Shown here in pieces: positions 14,371 to 16,431 of a stretch of DNA of 16,431 bases (positions are counted from its first letter, which is position 1; every line of letters begins with the position of its first letter). The notes beneath the pieces are model-generated. The model made no database searches. It had not been told where the DNA came from and saw only the letters and a program-made list of their open reading frames with translations. The position numbers were made by a program, and so were the translations under genes. The stretch covers positions 1 to 16,431 of the forward strand of contig JAHJDS010000379.1 of the NCBI GenBank assembly GCA_018812395.1. The letters run 5' to 3'. Source of the stretch: Pseudomonadota bacterium (GTDB lineage: Bacteria; Desulfobacterota; Desulfarculia; Desulfarculales; JAHJDS01).

Positions 14371-15723
14371 TCACCCTTTGGGAGCCGAACTTCTTTGCAG
14401 ACGGGCGGCGAAGAAGCCGTCCAGGTCGAGATGGCCGGGCCAGGTGACGAAAAATCCCCGCTCGTCCGCCAAGCCTCGGGCGGCCTCCGGCAGGTGCGGG
14501 CCGGCCGGATCCAGTCGAAATTCGGGATTTTGGCCTAAAAAACGATCGATCACGGCCGGGCCCTCGGCCACGGTCGGGGTGCACACGGCATAGATTAGCC
14601 GGCCGCCCGGGGATACGAGATCGGCGGCGGCCTCCATGAGCCGGGACTGCAGCCCGGCCATTTTCGCCGGATCGCCTCGAAAAATACGCCACTTGATGTC
14701 CGGGCGGCGACGGATGACCCCCAGGCCGGTGCACGGCGCGTCCACCAGGACCAGGTCGGCCTTGACCTCGGGGCGGGCGGGCGCGGTGGCGTCCACAACC
14801 ATCGGCCGGATGAGGCTCGCGCCCAGCCGTCGTGATTCGGCCTTTAGTTCGGCGATGCGGCCCTGGTCTTGGTCCCAGGCGTGAATCAAGCCCTGGTCCT
14901 TCATCAGCGCGGCCAGGTGCACCGTCTTGCCGCCCCGGCCGGCGCACAGATCGACCACTGTTTCGCCTGGCCGGGCCCCGGCGAGGTGGGACACCAGTTG
15001 GGCCGCCTCGTCCTGGAAGGAGAATGAACCGTCCTCGTACTCGGGCCAGGCGTCGGCCGGGCCGTCGGGTTTTTTAACCAAAATCGCCTCCGGGCCGTAG
15101 CGCCCCGGCTCGACCTCGCCCGCCCGGCGGCCCAGACGCGCCAGCAGCTCATCCCGGCTGGTCCGAAGGGTGTTGGCCCGCAGGGTGAGGGGCGGCACCC
15201 GGACCTGGGCCCGGGCCAGTTCCAGCGCCTGGGGCTCCCCGAACTGCTCCCGCCAGGCCGCGGCCAGCCACAACGGCAGGGACCATTCCACCGCCAGAGC
15301 GAGGTCCGGATCGGCCGAGGCGTCCGGCCACACTATCTCGTCCGCCCGGCGGCGGAAATTCCGTAAAACGGCGTTGACCAGGCCGGCCGCTCGGGGGCGG
15401 TCCTCCTTGGCCAGACCGACGGCCGTGTCCACCACGGCGTGATCCGGCACCCGGTCGAGATAAATCATCTGAAACAGGCCGAGGCGCAGAATCAGCCGGA
15501 TGTCCGTTAATAAGTCTCGGGGCTTTGTGGTCAGAAAATCGATGATCCAGTCCAGCCGGCCCTGCCAGCGCAGGGTCCCGTAGACCAGTTGGCTGCCGAG
15601 GTGTCTGTCCGCGGTCTTGGGGAGGGAGGGCAGCCGCTCGGCCAGCAACGCCTCGGGACGCCCGCCTCGGGCCGTGGCGGCCAGGATATCACGAGCCAGC
15701 CGGCGCGGTCCCAGGCCCGTCAC
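14371..15723 (-). CDS. rsmB: 16S rRNA (cytosine(967)-C(5))-methyltransferase
   Basis: The 450-residue enzyme methylates C5 of C967 in 16S rRNA. An N-terminal NusB-like RNA-binding domain (about 5-125; LGLFQMIYLDRVPDHAVVD, GLVNAVLRNFRR) is followed by a Rossmann SAM-binding domain with DLCAGRGGKT (258-267), catalytic DAPCTGLG (C331) and a second cysteine C381 in YAVCTPTVAEG, which replaces the more usual YSTCS. Length matches RsmB. The frame extends upstream to 15765, but the GTG at 15723 overlaps the fmt stop by 4 bases (GTGA) and starts just before the NusB-like helices (TGLGPRRLARDIL), so I prefer it. Translationally coupled to fmt. Confidence 0.92.
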   Translation of the reverse strand: MTGLGPRRLARDILAATARGGRPEALLAERLPSLPKTADRHLGSQLVYGTLRWQGRLDWIIDFLTTKPRDLLTDIRLILRLGLFQMIYLDRVPDHAVVDTAVGLAKEDRPRAAGLVNAVLRNFRRRADEIVWPDASADPDLALAVEWSLPLWLAAAWREQFGEPQALELARAQVRVPPLTLRANTLRTSRDELLARLGRRAGEVEPGRYGPEAILVKKPDGPADAWPEYEDGSFSFQDEAAQLVSHLAGARPGETVVDLCAGRGGKTVHLAALMKDQGLIHAWDQDQGRIAELKAESRRLGASLIRPMVVDATAPARPEVKADLVLVDAPCTGLGVIRRRPDIKWRIFRGDPAKMAGLQSRLMEAAADLVSPGGRLIYAVCTPTVAEGPAVIDRFLGQNPEFRLDPAGPHLPEAARGLADERGFFVTWPGHLDLDGFFAARLQRSSAPKG

Positions 15724-16431
15724 GTCCCCAGCCGCGTCCCGAGAGGCAGCCGCCGGCCTCGCCACCAGGCGGCCGCGTCCATGACCTGTTTGCCGGCCGG
15801 CTGGACGCGGCCCAGCCGGATCGCGCCGTCACCGGTGGCGACCACCGGGCCGCCGTCACCCAGGCCGACCACCTGCCCCGGTTCTCCGGAGGGTGATTCC
15901 TCGTCAGCACGAGCCCGAAAGACCTTGAGACGCCGGCCCTCCAGGGTCGTCCAGGCGCCGGGCCGGGGGTCCAGACCGCGGATCAGCCGGTCCAACTCGA
16001 CGGCCGGCCCGGCCCAGTCGACCTCGGCCTCGGCCGGGCTCAGGGGCGCGGCATAGGTGGCCGCTGAATCGTCCTGGCACGTGCGCTCGGCCCGGCCGGT
16101 GAAGATGTCGACGATGGTTTCGACCATCAGCTCCGCCCCTAGATGGTTCAGCCGGTGCTCCAGATCGCCGGCCGTATCGTCCGCGCCGATGGGCTCCGGC
16201 CGGCAGCGGATCACGTCGCCGGTGTCCATGCCCTCGTCCAGCCACATGACGCAGACGCCCGTCTCGGTGTCGCCGGCCAGGATCGCCCGGGGGATGGGGG
16301 CCGGCCCGCGCCAGCGGGGCAAAAGAGAGGGATGGAGGTTCACGGCCCCCAGCCGGGCCGCGTCCAGGACCGGGCGCGGCAGGAGCTGGCCAAAGGCGAC
16401 CACCACCAGCAGGTCGGCCCGCTGTTGTCGG
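15720..16431 (-). CDS. fmt: Methionyl-tRNA formyltransferase, 5'-truncated
   Basis: The enzyme puts a formyl group from 10-formyltetrahydrofolate on initiator Met-tRNA. The window edge removes the start; 237 codons remain of the usual roughly 310. The first visible residues (RQQRADLLVVVAFGQLLP) come from the N-terminal formyltransferase domain. The catalytic Asn-His pair is in NLHPSLLPRWRGPAPI, and the Asp is in DEGMDTGDV. The C-terminal Fmt_C domain (about visible 140-237) includes ELDRLIRGLDPRPGAW. Stop at 15720 overlaps rsmB. Neighbours fit a translation/ribosome cluster. Confidence 0.94.
   Translation of the reverse strand, partial: RQQRADLLVVVAFGQLLPRPVLDAARLGAVNLHPSLLPRWRGPAPIPRAILAGDTETGVCVMWLDEGMDTGDVIRCRPEPIGADDTAGDLEHRLNHLGAELMVETIVDIFTGRAERTCQDDSAATYAAPLSPAEAEVDWAGPAVELDRLIRGLDPRPGAWTTLEGRRLKVFRARADEESPSGEPGQVVGLGDGGPVVATGDGAIRLGRVQPAGKQVMDAAAWWRGRRLPLGTRLGT

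Noticed and set aside
15724..15765. Upstream start for rsmB
   Set aside because: The extra 14 residues lie in fmt and have no family support; GTG at 15723 overlaps the fmt stop in the common GTGA fashion.

Overview
This is a GC-rich, densely packed bacterial chromosome segment made almost entirely of housekeeping and metabolic genes. The gene set suggests an anaerobic or facultative member of the Desulfobacterota (former Deltaproteobacteria). The pointers are a zinc-finger/DUF3426-type protein, LarB, a 4-hydroxybutyrate-type CoA-transferase, the fmt-rsmB-rpe and prmA-rsmE pairings, and a long IspH-UbiA fusion. That placement is inference from gene content, not from a marker gene. There is no rRNA, tRNA, CRISPR array, transposase or phage gene, and no sign of recent transfer. 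The window cuts two genes: sdhA at the left edge and fmt at the right edge, each missing its 5' part.

Region 1 (1-6379, + strand) is a tightly spaced run: sdhA (partial), sdhB, an SdhE-like reading frame running without a stop into hypoxanthine phosphoribosyltransferase, a zinc-finger/DUF3426 membrane protein, a two-helix K+ channel with a RCK/TrkA domain, a stand-alone CheB-type methylesterase domain, and an acetyl-CoA hydrolase/CoA-transferase family enzyme. Junctions are short or overlapping, so much of it may be one transcript. A hairpin at 6382-6410 probably ends it.

Region 2 (6443-10023, - strand) is read from right to left: larB, an ispH-ubiA fusion, a GNAT acetyltransferase and a nitroreductase. 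A plausible sigma70 promoter lies at 10065-10093. Region 3 (10115-11736, + strand) is prmA-rsmE, modification of ribosomal protein L11 and 16S rRNA. Region 4 (11829-12500, - strand) holds a winged-helix protein and a 55-residue zinc-ribbon protein. Region 5 (12675-13601, + strand) is one secreted, very basic protein with an internal duplication. Region 6 (13586-16431, - strand) is fmt (partial), rsmB and rpe.

The main points of interest are the in-frame SdhE-Hpt reading frame, whose joint looks like an intergenic promoter, the IspH-UbiA fusion with a degenerate first UbiA motif, the lone CheB-like esterase translationally coupled to a K+ channel, the internally duplicated secreted basic protein, and the small zinc-ribbon gene. 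I found no clear new defence system or mobile system. No stretch over 300 bases lacks a gene.
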